64,000 nt of DNA from Perognathus longimembris pacificus. Lineage: Eukaryota; Chordata; Mammalia; Rodentia; Heteromyidae. The stretch spans positions 86,705,438 through 86,769,437 of the forward strand of contig NC_063162.1 of assembly GCF_023159225.1 (NCBI RefSeq). The letters are read 5' to 3'. The first letter of the stretch is position 1. Each line of letters starts with the position of its first letter. The translations under genes and the position numbers were made by a program. Shown here piece by piece: positions 44,613-55,087 of the stretch. The notes below the pieces were generated by a model. The model searched no databases, had not been told where the DNA came from, and was given only the letters and a program-made list of their open reading frames with translations.

Positions 44613-45929
44613 CTTTGTATTGGTTGAGATGGATCCATCAGACAATGTGCCTGGGTTGTCCTTAAATTGAGCTCTTCACAGGTAGATCCTCCCTCATAAT
44701 GAGCATTGCCCTGCCTAACCTCTTTTCTAATCTCACACAAAGGCAGGAACCATCTCAGGCTCGCCATGTCAACTGGTTACCAAGACAGAATGGCTGTGTG
44801 ACTTGCTGACATCCATGAAGCATATTACTATCACAAACAACCTGACAAATGTGGAATGATTGTACAACTAATGCCGTATAGGCGGAACCGAGTAAAACCA
44901 GGTAGGCTTTGAGTCTGGCTGCCCTTGCTGGGGATGTGACAAGGGGTGCCCCAGCCCTCTCGGAGCAGGGCTGTGGGCTGTGGGAGGGCTGTGGGGAATC
45001 CCAGCTGTGAGTGGGGGATAGAACTGGACTTTTGGAAACCAAGGAAGTGAAACAAGGAGGATCAGGGACATGGATCCCCAAAGTTTCCAAAACGAAGAAG
45101 AGTTTACACCGAATCAAGATGGCAGCTCAAGTGTTTGTAAAGTCCAAAGGCCTGGCATAGAGATGGCCTTCCTTCTTCAAGATCTTGTTGAACCAGTGAT
45201 TCCCAAGGGCCGTACCTTAGCTCATTAGTATTGAGGGATAACAGTGGATGGGGAGGGTGAAAGGCTTTTATTTCCCATTAATTTGGAAGATGCTGGATTA
45301 AGCAGAATCAATTCTATTTCGTTGGTACCTAGAGCCTAGAGGCTTTTGCATGCTATCACAATAAAAGAAGAATTTATGATGTAAAGGTTCTCTACTTTTG
45401 TTTTCAAGGGTTCCCAAACGTTTTAAGTTTAGAACTTTCTTTCTTCTTTTCTTCCTTTTTCTCTTTCGTTTTATCCTTCCTTTTCTCTTTCTTCTTCTCT
45501 TTCTTTTTATCTCTTTCTCTTTCCTTTTTCCTTTCTCTCTCTTTTAGTCATGAAGTATCTCACAGCAAATGCTCAGAAACTTCTTTTAAAACAATATTCG
45601 AATGCATCCTGATTTATTTTGGAGTACATTCTACTTTAGCAATTGTCAGTGTGAAACTGTCAGGATAAATGAGCTGACAGAAAAGTGAAGGACTCATTGA
45701 GCCATTGTTTTTGGTGAGATGCAAGTAAAACGAGAGGGATTTATTTTTGTGGACTCATTTAATGAGATCATCCATGACAAAATCTTAAAAGAGCTGGTGG
45801 TCCCCTGTCCCAGTGACTTTCCTTTCCCTGTGCTGAATCACCTCCACAGGCCATGGGCTTGGAAGGTTCACCTGCGTGGGGACCCCTGCCTGGGAACTTG
45901 TTGTCTGCTTAGCTGTTAGTCCAAATGAA
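44613..45929. other. Mostly unassigned; pyrimidine-rich patch at 45430-45545
   Basis: Minus-strand frames of up to 120 codons at 44755-45117 overlap in three frames and have no domain. The CT-rich patch is low complexity. No exon called. Confidence 0.4.
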
Positions 45930-46230
45930 TCCTCTGCTATGAGCACAGAAGGAATAAATACAGTTTCTGATTTCCAAATCCGAGACGGTGTGAATTGATA
46001 TTACACCGTAAAATGCAATGAGATTAAATCAATAACATCTGCAATAAGGCATAATGAAGGTAAAATTATATCTCGGGCTTCCTGAACAGCTGTGAATCTA
46101 TTTTTAATGACGCTCATTTTTGGCAGTCAGCTAACAACTTCTAAAACGTCCTAGAAATTGGATTGTTAAGCAGATGAGCGCTGCAGTGCTCGGAGTGTCA
46201 TTAATTTCAGCTGCCGTATCCATCTGCATG
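45930..46230. promoter_or_regulatory. Best candidate conserved non-coding element (inference)
   Basis: About 300 repeat-free bases with roughly nine retained CpGs in an AT-rich context. There is a perfect 6-base inverted repeat (CGGTGT at 45986-45991, ACACCG at 46003-46008) containing T-box-like GGTGTGA half-sites, E-box-like cagctg, and homeodomain-like taatga and attaatttcagctgc. Such CpG retention beside TAAT motifs is typical of deeply conserved developmental enhancers. No alignment was available. Confidence 0.42.
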
Positions 46231-46449
46231 GGTGAGATGGAAGCATGGGGAACTCACTCCCTTGTTCCCCTCATCCCGCTGAGCACCTCACTCATGGGCC
46301 ATGGGTGGCCCCCAAATGCTGAGAACAGCAAAGCAGGGGTACTGAGGGAAAGAGGGCACCACTGGGAAGGATGCAGGCTGTTGAATTAAGGAGAGAAAGG
46401 CTCAGTTTTGCCGTGCCAATTACAACGCGCATAATTGGCTTCCAATCAC

Positions 46450-46560
46450 CATGAGAACTGCAAAACCCAGGACTTGATCAAGGTCACCCAGTCAATAACA
46501 CAGGAGCCAGGAGTCAACCCCAACCTTCCCATTCTAAAAACTCAGGGCCATTCCCCTGCT
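46450..46560 (-). mobile_element. MIR relic, minus strand
   Basis: gacttgatcaaggtcaccca, caataacacaggagccagga and gtcaaccccaacc match the complement of the MIR core in order. Confidence 0.75.
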
Positions 46561-47261
46561 CCTCTGCTTGTTCAAGAGCCCAAACAGCACTGTGAAAATC
46601 TGGGTGTGATTATCCAGTCTTCATGCCTGCCTGGAACCATTTCATTTGACTTCAGCTTTTCCTTCATGCTGTGCCTGGGTTCAGCCAGAATCTCTTCAGT
46701 TGAGCTCGCTTTGTTCCTCTGGGCTGGCGGGTGACACCCCAGGCTCTGTCCCCTTTGAGTTTTCTGCACCCCACATACAGACTTGACTGTTAGATTCCCA
46801 CAGCAAGCTCACTGGCGAGAAGGCACAGGAAGCCCCAAACTTAGTAGTGCTGAGATTTTACTGAACACAGAAATTCACCCTTCATCCTCCTCCTTTGCCC
46901 CGGTGATGACTGAGAACAGAGGATGGAGGCCCTGAGCTCTGGGACAACCCCTCTCCCGAGAAGCCTCCATGGAGAAAGGAAAGATGTCTGTGCACATGTG
47001 ACCTGCCTTGGGTCAATGGGGCAGCCCCTGCAGCTGGCTTGCATTCTGCAGCTGGGCTTTCCTTCGGCGGTGTGAAGTCTCTGGCCATCAGTGGTTTTAT
47101 GGGGTAAGGGTGAACTGTAAAAAAGAGTCTCCCTGCAGGAGAGTTGACTACACCCGACAACACCTGAATTGTTGAGTGGAGAAGCGTCCAGTGGTGGAGT
47201 GGTGAGCAGGGACACCTACCACCGGAACCCCCAGAGTGTCAACTGCTGTCAGTTGACTGCT
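46561..47261. other. Unassigned, relatively GC-rich
   Basis: A minus-strand frame of 124 codons (46841-47215) and one of 93 overlap; neither has a domain. No exon called. Confidence 0.4.
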
Positions 47262-47445
47262 CATAGTTACTCAGGAGGCTGAGACCTGAGGATGGTGGTT
47301 TGAAGTCAGTCCTGCCAGGAAAGTCCCTGAGACTCTTGTCCAATTAATTGTCAGATAAGCCAGAAGTGGAGCTCTGGCTGAAGTGGTAGAGTGCTAGCCT
47401 TGAGGACTAAAGCTCAATGACAGCACCCAGGCCCTGAGTTCAAGA
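47262..47445 (+). mobile_element. B1-Geo SINE, 5' truncated, plus strand
   Basis: B1 3' part (gttactcaggaggctgagac), linker and Geo half (tctggctgaagtggtagagt; ggccctgagttcaag). Confidence 0.87.
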
Positions 47446-47521
47446 AGTCTCCCTCTCCCCTCCCTCCCTCCCTCCCTCCCTCCCTCCCTCCCTCCCTCCC
47501 TCCCTCCCTCCCCTCCCCCCC
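47446..47521. repeat. (CCCT)n microsatellite at a SINE tail
   Basis: About 17 CCCT units starting where the B1-Geo ends. Confidence 0.93.
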
Positions 47522-47894
47522 ATCCCCCATTCACCAATTCCTAATTGAAATGTGGCCTTCCTTCAGTCACTAACACCAGCAATCAGCCACTATTAGCATC
47601 TGAGAGAACCTCCCTAATAGCACAGATTCAAATTCAACTCTGCAGAATCACTTGCTCCCAGGACAGCTTAGATCCTGCAGTTATTCTTAGACCAGCTGCC
47701 TGCCAGCTTATCCCATTTACTGCACTCTTATGGAAGCACAGATATTATCACATCACAAATTTGGTTTTGAGGAAAACTTTGCAACTGCATTTGAATAGAA
47801 ATGGTGTTCTCCATTATTTTACCAGTGTAATTCCAAGGAAAGTGTCACTCCTTCAGATGAGGTGACTTAGGTTACAGAACTTACTAAATGTTGA

Positions 47895-48510
47895 TCAATT
47901 CTCCTTTTCATGTGTTTTTTAATAATTAAGATAAAACTTATGCAGAATACAATTTGTCCTGTTAAAGTGTATAATCCGCTGGAATTTTGGCATATTGAGG
48001 TTTTGTTAACTATCCACTGTCTAGTTCATAAGCAACTTCATTATCCCAAAAGGCCTCCCATATCTGTAAGCAATGTCCCCCCGACCCCAAACCATTAAGT
48101 TCTGTCTCCAGAAAGCTTGTAAATTCCTTAGATTTTTTTCCCTTGGGAAATAAAGCAAGAAATCTGCACATTCATATCTAATCTGTTACTGCTCCGTGAC
48201 CCAATTCTATCCTCAAACAAATATCTTTTGGAAATCTACTTCATAAATAATTTTTCTACTAACCTCAATCTGCTATTTATGAATAGTAATTAATCTCATC
48301 AATTCAATTTGAGATATTTCTTATAAATGGAGCCATGTAATAAATGGTCATTGTTTTTTTGTTTGGCTTCTTTCACTCCACGCCCACAGGTTTCCCCCAG
48401 CAATTCATTCCTTTTCATGGCTGAAAAATATTCTACTGTATGGACATAACACGTATGGTATTTATTAGTTATTATTTATTACTTATTTCTTGTTTATCCA
48501 TTGAGCCAAG
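47895..48510 (-). mobile_element. Ancient L1 3' region, minus strand, interrupted by another unit
   Basis: On the plus strand it shows the complement of the L1M 3' region in order: ataattaagataaaacttat, gtccactgtctagttc-type, ttatcccaaaaggcctccca, then after the 48115-48302 interruption gagatatttcttataaatgg, cttctttcactccacgccca and ttccttttcatggctgaaaa/atattctactgtatggac. Strongly diverged. Confidence 0.65.
48115..48302. repeat. Unclassified ~190-bp unit inside an old L1 (copy 1)
   Basis: It interrupts the antisense L1 between matching L1 blocks and is paralogous to 49553-49776. The two share an exact 26-base core (48151-48176 against 49587-49612, including gcaagaaatctgcacattca) and the later order cataaataatttttc, acctcaatctgct, tatgaatagtaattaa. 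Not matched to any family I know. Confidence 0.7.
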
Positions 48511-48671
48511 TAAGCCCCTTTTCAGTCTTAGTTCTTAGACTTCCAAAATGTACAGTTCAGTGTAGATGATGACTACAAAAGCTTCTAGCTTGCAAACCAT
48601 GTTTGCTAGCCCTTGGTAGCATGTTTTGCATAGAACTCTCTTTACATTCATTTTTATATATTTATATATAA

Positions 48672-48800
48672 TTTTTTATTGTAAAGGTGATGTACACAGG
48701 GGTTACAGATAGGTTAGTCAATATTGAGTACATTTCTTTTTATACTCAGTTTTAATCTGACTGTGTGCTTTTCATCTATCCATACCTACCTCAAAATTAA
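48672..48800 (-). mobile_element. L1 3' tip, minus strand
   Basis: tttttattgtaaaggtgatg, tacacaggggttacagatag and gtacatttctttttatactc are the complement of the L1 3' tip seen at 18.8 kb. Confidence 0.7.
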
Positions 48801-49552
48801 AAAAAAAATTTCCTGGTGATCACCTAACTTGAATCTAAACAACCTATACCTGGAAGAGTGGATTTTTTTTTTTTTTTATGTACAATCAAAAGAAAGCTCC
48901 TGTTGAAAATACCCATGGTGCCTTGCATGCCCTTGGGAACAAGTCAAGATCAATCTAAAAGTTGTCATATTGCTATTCTCAATGGTTCATAGTAAGAACT
49001 TTTCCATCTGTCCCTTTAAAATTCCAGCAGATCACAAGGGCTTATTTCTACTGGCCCGTAAAGGACCCAGAAGATAAGTAGTGAAGGGCTTCTGGAAATA
49101 AAGAGTGATAAATCCCCAGCCAGTGTAAACATGAAGCATTGTTAATAGAGTTCACTTGAGGCCCTAAGCCTACTTCTTAACTCCTTAGTTTTCACTCTTG
49201 TCTTTATTAGATGATAAAACAGCACATGCCAATTAATAATACCAAGGATTTTTTAAGGCAGTGTGACAAATATATATTTAATGTGAGAACAGAAATCACA
49301 AATGAATTATCAATTAATTTCAATTGCATCCCAGCTCCCATCCCCCACAAACAGAACTAAGGAAAGCTCATGTTTGCCTTGTTCCCTCCCCTCTCTACAA
49401 ATCAGCTAAGCCCATTTTGCTTCCATCTGTTCCTTTGTTACATAGCTACACAGTTCATTCCTGCATTTCGTTCCTGGGCTCAAACCTCAGGTTTGAGACA
49501 GACACGTCATTATACCTACTGGCACATGGGCCCAAGCACTCCCTAAGCTCTT
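48801..49552. other. Unassigned stretch
   Basis: No SINE or exon recognised; a T run at about 48865-48879. Confidence 0.35.
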
Positions 49553-49776
49553 ACTTGTAAATGGCTAGACTCTTTTCCTTGGGAGATAAAGCAAGAAATC
49601 TGCACATTCATACTTAATCTGTGACAACCTTGCCACAGCTCTGTGGTCCAATATTATCCTCTCCAAACAAAAATCCTTTTGGAGAGGAGGGAGACAATAG
49701 CTCTGTTTCATAAATAATTTTTTCCCACCGACCTTAATCTGCTGTCTATGAATATTAATGAACCCCATCGATTAAC
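49553..49776. repeat. Unclassified ~225-bp unit (copy 2)
   Basis: Same orientation as copy 1 and longer: it carries two extra blocks (around ccttgccacagctctgtggt and ggagaggagggagacaatag) that copy 1 lacks. Its outer limits are uncertain because no flanking duplication was seen. Confidence 0.65.
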
Positions 49777-49997
49777 GTCTCCATTTTCTGTCCTACATTA
49801 GACACCTTCACAGAAAGCTGGCTGTCAAGGATTCTGAGGAACCTATTTTATCTTCACATTAAATTAGCAAGATGAAAATGAGTACCTCCTTGGCATGTAG
49901 ATTTCAAGAGATTCTCTTTCATCCTTCACCTGGATTTCTTCTATACTGTTTCTATATCACATGCTGATCTTTGCAGGGAAAAGAGAGAAGTCACTTT

Positions 49998-50178
49998 TTC
50001 CCCCAGTTCCTGGGCTTGAACACTGTCCCTGAGCTTCTTTTGCTGAAGGCTAGCACTCTACTACTTTAAGCCATAGCACCACTTCTGGCTTTTTCTGTTT
50101 ATGTGGTACTGAGGTATAGAACCCAGGGCTTCATGCATGCTAGGCAAGCACTCCACCACTAAGCCACATTCCCAGCTC
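49998..50178 (-). mobile_element. IDL-Geo SINE, minus strand
   Basis: Complement of Geo (gttcctgggcttgaacactg; accacttctggctttttctg) and ID half (gcatgctaggcaagcactcc; cacattcccagctc). Confidence 0.9.
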
Positions 50179-50715
50179 TGTGTTATTATTTTTTTAAACA
50201 GGGTCCCTTATTAGTTTTTAATTGTTGTAGAATTTTCATGTGGCTAAAAATTTGTTAATAAGTGAGAGTTGACCTCTTTAGAAAGGTAGAAGGAAGACAT
50301 AGTTGCAGTTTAATAGATTTGATTAGAAGATGACCATTTCAAAGATCCTAAGATAAACTCATTTAAATAAATTTTGACTTAGTTATTAAGATTTAGTTTT
50401 CTGCATCACCAAAAGCTGGGCAAGAACAGTATAAACCAATAATAATGAATCCTTAGGGGGAAAAAAACTTTAGGTAATATTTTAAATTGCAGCCAACCTA
50501 ACCACATACAAATATGTTAGACATACTCACACCCACTGGGTTTTACACACTCTACCCACTGCTGCTTACTTGAACATTCCAGGGCTTGTCTCGGGTTTTT
50601 TTTTTTTTCTTTTTTCACAATCAGGACAAACTCAAAAGTCCTTTTTTATTTAAAAAAAAGTATTTTTTCTTTAACTTTTCAGCTCCTTTACATCTCCTTA
50701 TCTCCTATTTATTAT
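50179..50715. other. AT-rich unassigned stretch
   Basis: T runs near 50597-50608 and A/T-rich sequence. No element recognised. Confidence 0.35.
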
Positions 50716-50875
50716 TTACTTATTTTATATTTTTGTTATCTTTAGTTGTACAAAGGGGTTACCATTCAATAAGTCCATTTACATATACAATGCATCTTGA
50801 TGGACATCACCCCTTTCATCATTTTCCCCAGTCTTTCCCAACTCAGCCCCTCCCTCAACACCCTCTGTGCTAGCC
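50716..50875 (-). mobile_element. L1 3' UTR end, minus strand
   Basis: gttatctttagttgtacaaa, ggggttaccattcaataagt and a following C/T-rich block (ccccagtctttccc; cagcccctccctc) are the complement of the L1 3' tip and its G-rich tract. Confidence 0.65.
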
Positions 50876-50900
50876 ACTGACTTCTGCAGTCCACTTGAGT
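50857..50900 (+). repeat. 44-base direct repeat, copy 1
   Basis: 41 of 44 bases match 51855-51898, with the last 28 identical (core actgacttctgcagtccact). The copies are 998 bases apart, start to start. Confidence 0.9.
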
Positions 50901-50905
50901 TTTTG

Positions 50906-51255
50906 AAGCCATGTTGGTTTTCTTTTCTTGTCTGTCCAGACAAGAGTCGGCTGGCCATTGATGAGCTGAAGCTATGGAGGTGGGAGAGGGGCTTTCTTTC
51001 CTCCTAGGCCTAGGCCAGGATTTCTCTGCAGCTCTGTGTCTGTTGGTCTCCAGGTGGCCTCTGGCTTACAGGACATGTTTGTGAGGGCTCTGGTGACATG
51101 GGACACATCACCAACACCCTCTGGTGGGACACATCCATGTACCAAGGTCTGGCAGAGGAATGTGGAGTGCATTTGAAGGCTCACTCCTCTGTCTCCAGGG
51201 GCTACCCTGGCTCTCATTTCTCTCATTCAATCTTCTATAAGCCCCTCCCCTATCT
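50906..51255. other. Unassigned stretch between the direct repeats
   Basis: No repeat family or exon recognised. Overlapping short frames on both strands have no domain. Confidence 0.35.
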
Positions 51256-51545
51256 CTCTCTCTCTCTCTCACTCTCTCACTCTCTCACTCTCTTTCTCTC
51301 ACTCCCTCCCTCTCTCTCTGCCACTACTGGCACTTGAACCCTGGGCTTTGCATTCTCACTTGGTTTTTACACTCATTGCCATCTGAGCCACAACTCTGCT
51401 TCTTTCTTTTTTGCTGAGTAGTTGGAAATAAGAATCACTAAGACTTTTCTTCTTGGACTGGCTTAGACTCACAGTCCTCAGAATCCTTAGATCTCAGCCT
51501 CCTGAGTAATTTAGGATTACAGGCACGAGCCACCAGTGCCCAGCT
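51256..51545 (-). mobile_element. B1-Geo SINE, minus strand, with (CT)n tail
   Basis: SINE body 51320-51545 (ctactggcacttgaaccctg; gagtagttggaaataagaat; gattacaggcacgagccacc). Its tail, read on the plus strand, is the CTCT/CACT tract at 51256-51319. Confidence 0.87.
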
Positions 51546-51854
51546 AGCTCTGCTTTCTTCCAGCATTCCCATTACACTACTCTACACCACATTCTTCCTT
51601 GTTTATCAGCCATGTTTGACTATAGTGCCCTTAATTCATCCCTATGACTTTGAGCAATGTGAATAGAAATTCCAATGACATCCTTGGGGTTTCTTTTTCT
51701 CTTTTTTTATTGTTTATTTGGTTGATTGACTTTTTACTTCAGTTTTTCATATGTTCAAAGACTTACTTTGCCCAGAGCACTTTTAGTTGCTGAAATGATA
51801 ACCATATGGCCAGCTGTGAAAGGAGGGCCTCAGGATTCTCTTCTTGTTCGAAAT

Positions 51855-51898
51855 AACACCCTATGTTCTGGCCACTGACTTCTGCAGTCCACTTGAGT
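51855..51898 (+). repeat. 44-base direct repeat, copy 2
   Basis: Partner of 50857-50900; differs at three positions within the first 15 bases. Flanks outside the 44 bases do not match. Confidence 0.9.
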
Positions 51899-52074
51899 CA
51901 CAGCTTTGAACATTAAGTAAATGCCACCTGTTGTGATATAACACACTGAGAAATGTTAAGGGTATTATATCTATCTTTGACTGTCCAGTGAAAATACTTC
52001 ATTAACATTGCCAATTCCAGAGGCAACTATTTGAGAGAAGGGAGAAGGTTCTGGGTGTAGGAAACACTAAGCCT

Positions 52075-52630
52075 TTTTTAAAAAAATTTATTATCAAACT
52101 GATGTACAGAGAGGTTACAGTTTCATACGTTAGGCATTGGATACATTTCTTGTACTGTTTGTTACCTTATCCCTCATTCCCCCCTCCCCCTTTCCCTCCC
52201 CCCCCATGAGTCGTTCAGTTCATTTACACCAAACAGTTTTGCAAGTATTGCTTTTGTAGTTGTCTATCTTTTTTTACCCTGTGTCTCTCGATTTTGTTAT
52301 TCCCTGTCAATATCCTAGTTCTAATACCAGTATATACGGTTTCCAATATACTCAGATAAGATACAGAAATAGTGTAGGTACAACCACAGGAAGGGGATAC
52401 AAGAAGATCATCAATAATAGAATCTACAGTTACACATAGCACGTTGAAAGTAGTTACAACAGTGATATAACAATTGTTTCCATAACATGGAGTTCATTTC
52501 ACTTAGAATCATCTTATGTGTTCATAAGGGTATAGTTATTGGGCTCTGTGATCCTCGCTGTGACTTGCCTAAACCTGTGCTAATTATTCCCTATGAGAGA
52601 AACCATAGAGTCCATGTTTCTAGGATTTAT
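52075..52630 (-). mobile_element. L1 3' end, minus strand (left arm)
   Basis: Left edge tttattatcaaactgatgta is the complement of the L1 3' tip. Further right are gtctctcgattttgttattc, aatcatcttatgtgttcata and gagagaaaccatagagtcca, the complement of the same 3' UTR as the 24.7-25.2 kb copy. 5' truncated near 52630. Confidence 0.85.
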
Positions 52631-52639
52631 TAATTACAG

Positions 52640-53123
52640 GGATTAGCCTACTTGATTATAGAGGCTGAGGGTTTCCACTCCAAACATGCCATCTGAAACA
52701 GGAGGACCATGGGAGCCAAAGTCAATTTTCAATCCAAGGCTAAAAACCAAGAAAATAGTTAATATGGTAGGGCAGATGTTGATATAAATCCAACAGTGTA
52801 AAGGACCAAAAACTTGTAACTCTTATCTGAAGACTGAAAGACTTGGATATCCCCTCTCAGAAACCAAGATAATATCAAAATAGAGAGACAAAGGATAAAA
52901 AGACAAACGACTCCAAAACCAATATTTACAAAACCATTTGGTGTAAACCAACTAAACAACTCATAGGGGGAGAGAGAAAATGGGAGGGGAGAGGGGGGAA
53001 TTGAGGGAGGAGGTAACAAATTTTACAAGAAATGTACCCACTGCCTTATGTATGAAACTGTAACTCCTCTGTACATCATTTTGACAATAAATAAGTAATT
53101 ATTTTTTGAAAAAAGAAAAAAAA
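52640..53123 (+). mobile_element. L1 3' end, plus strand (right arm)
   Basis: Contains aaatagagagacaaaggata, ggtgtaaaccaactaaacaa, a G-rich tract, aagaaatgtacccactgcct and tgtacatcattttgacaata with an A-rich tail. The first part (to about 52800) is less certain as L1. It aligns with the complement of the left arm at very roughly 80% by eye, so the arms are different L1 copies. Confidence 0.8.
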
Positions 53124-53137
53124 GAAACACTAAGCCT

Positions 53138-53673
53138 GTTGGGTAGGTAGAATGTAGTTTGGTTTCGATACACCAGACATTTGGGGAAATACATCAGAAT
53201 AGAAGGCACATGTAAGGCAGACTTCCCTTAGCTGCATTTTTTTCTAGAGTAATCTCTGAAAAATGCTTGATATCAACCCATCAACAGTCTTGGTGTTTCC
53301 TCAGATGACACAGGGAAAGAGTCTGGCCAATTTGTAGGGGACAAGATGTTTCTTCGGAATTAAACTACTAACTCCACATTTGGCCTGTCTGGAATAGCTG
53401 TAACTTCTTCCCTGGCCCAGAGTTGGTGATGAGATTGCTAAGAAGGATTTCATATAAACAGGACAATCTATAGAGAGATCGTAGGGCCAAAGAAGAATGC
53501 AGACGGAAGGGCTCAAGGTTGATAGGTAGAGTCCTGAACTTCTCCAAGTGAAAATTCCATACACCTCAGCCGCCACAATACTGTGAATTATGGACAAATC
53601 AAACACAACATGTATTCCCAGAACGTCAATCTCACTAGACAATGACACAATTTAAGTGTATGTTTTGGTTAGT
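53138..53673. other. Unassigned stretch
   Basis: A minus-strand frame of 115 codons (53301-53648) has no recognised domain or homologous motif. No repeat recognised. Not called as a gene. Confidence 0.35.
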
Positions 53674-53858
53674 TCCTAGTACTGGGGCTTGAACTTAGGA
53701 CCACAGTTGAGCCAGACCTCTACGTCCAGCTTTTTAGTGACAAATTGGAGATAATAGTCACAGACTTTTCTACCCAGGGTTAGCTTCTAGCCATGATCCT
53801 CAGATCTCAGCCTCATAAAGTGTCCAGGATCACAAGCGTGAACTACTGGTGCCTGGCA
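53674..53858 (-). mobile_element. B1-Geo SINE, minus strand, with internal loss
   Basis: ctagtactggggcttgaact, then accacagttgagccagacct (a shortened Geo), linker (gacaaattggagataatagt) and a diverged B1 head. Confidence 0.83.
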
Positions 53859-54419
53859 AAAAGTTAGTTTCTAACTTGAAGTAGGCATGAGGATATTATG
53901 GGATGAAGTGCAGCAGGCACATGAATTTTTACAAGTACCAAAAGAAGTAAATATATGACCATGGAAAAACAGTTTGGAAAGCTCTTAGAAATTATGGAAG
54001 CCTATATTTTCTGACCTGATTGTATCTCAGAATCATCTTCGAAAACTTCAAAAACATATCCATTCTGGATCCTTTCCAATGACCTCTACAACATTCACAG
54101 CTTGCCAAAGCTTTACAAGCGATTTGAAGGTACCACCAGGACTGGGAACTTCCAAATTTCAGCCCCACTTAGTCTCAGGTAAGTCTAGTGAGTAGTTCAA
54201 GATCCCACACTAATTTCTCATTTGATGTTTTTAGCCATTTGGTTCGTTCTGTGATTTGTTTTTTGTTTTTTTTTTTTGGCAGGATCAGGTAAATTATTAG
54301 CAATTTTAAGATGGCAGAGTATTAAGCCAGACACAGAGCCCTTGAAAATGTGACTCATCTGTCTATTCAGCTACCTTGAGCAACAAGAAATGGAAAACCT
54401 ACCTCTCTCTTTAATTCAC

Positions 54420-54421
<2 letters not shown>
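53859..54421. other. Unassigned stretch
   Basis: No repeat or exon recognised. Confidence 0.35.

Positions 54422-54469
<48 letters not shown>
54422..54469. repeat. (GT)n microsatellite at a SINE tail
   Basis: About 24 GT units abutting the 3' end of the minus-strand B1-Geo at 54470. Confidence 0.95.
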
Positions 54470-54825
54470 GGTAATGGTGCTTGAACTCAGGACCTGAGCA
54501 TTGTCCCTTACCTTTTTTTTAATGGATGTTCCTCTCCTACTTGAGCTACAGCTCTACTTCCCACTTTTTAGTTGGGTTTTTTTTTTTTTAACTGTATTTT
54601 TTGTCTTTTCCTTTTTGGTACTGGGGATCGAACCCAGGATGTTGCACTTGCTAGGCAAGCGCTTTGTAACTGAGCTACATCCAAGCCCATACCTCTCACT
54701 TTTTGATGGTCAGATAGAGATAAATGTCTCTTAGACTTTGCTGCCTGGCCTGAATTTAAACCACGATCCTAGATATCAGGCTCCTGAGTAGCTAAGATTG
54801 CAGGTATGAGCCACCAGGTTTGGGC
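54470..54825 (-). mobile_element. B1-Geo SINE, minus strand, interrupted by an ID element
   Basis: Geo 3' and A-box parts at 54470-54570 (ggtgcttgaactcaggacct; acttgagctacagctctact), interruption, then linker and B1 head at 54695-54825 (cctgagtagctaagattgca). The blocks at the junctions, acttcccactttttag and acctctcactttttga, look like a mutated target-site duplication. Confidence 0.8.
54590..54690 (-). mobile_element. ID monomer nested in a B1-Geo, minus strand
   Basis: Complement of an ID element: ggtactggggatcgaaccca (B box with CpG retained), cacttgctaggcaagcgctt, ctgagctacatcc, with a T-rich tail. A monomer without Geo. Confidence 0.82.
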
Positions 54826-55087
54826 CTTCTCGCTTAACTCATGATTCCTGGGAGCAGTTAACTTACACATGTGCACTTTGGGGCCAGAACTTCAGACACA
54901 CCCCTGGCAGAATTGTTTAAGAGATTGTGATGTCTTTTTTCCCTAGTGTGAAAGCATGTTTCCTTGCTTATCTAATCCAGAATGAAACTATCTTCTTTTG
55001 ACTCTAATTTTGTTTGATAGCTTTTTAAATCTACTTTACACTTTCTCCCCCAAACACAGAACTTCTCCTCCTCCTATCTCTGCACAA

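Larger units (their letters stand above)
52061..53137. mobile_element. Two outward-ending L1 3' ends inside one target-site duplication
   Basis: The whole interval is bounded by identical gaaacactaagcct copies (52061-52074 and 53124-53137). Inside, a minus-strand L1 3' end occupies 52075 to about 52630 and a plus-strand L1 3' end runs from about 52640 to 53123. Each carries its own 3' tip at the outer edge. Confidence 0.8.

Noticed and set aside
52061..53137. Ordinary twin-primed L1 inversion
   Set aside because: Both outer edges carry L1 3' tips and the two arms overlap in L1 coordinates, which simple twin priming does not produce.
53301..53648. 115-codon minus-strand frame, possible retroviral or pseudogene remnant
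   Set aside because: No recognisable motif of any retroviral or cellular protein family, and no flanking duplication.
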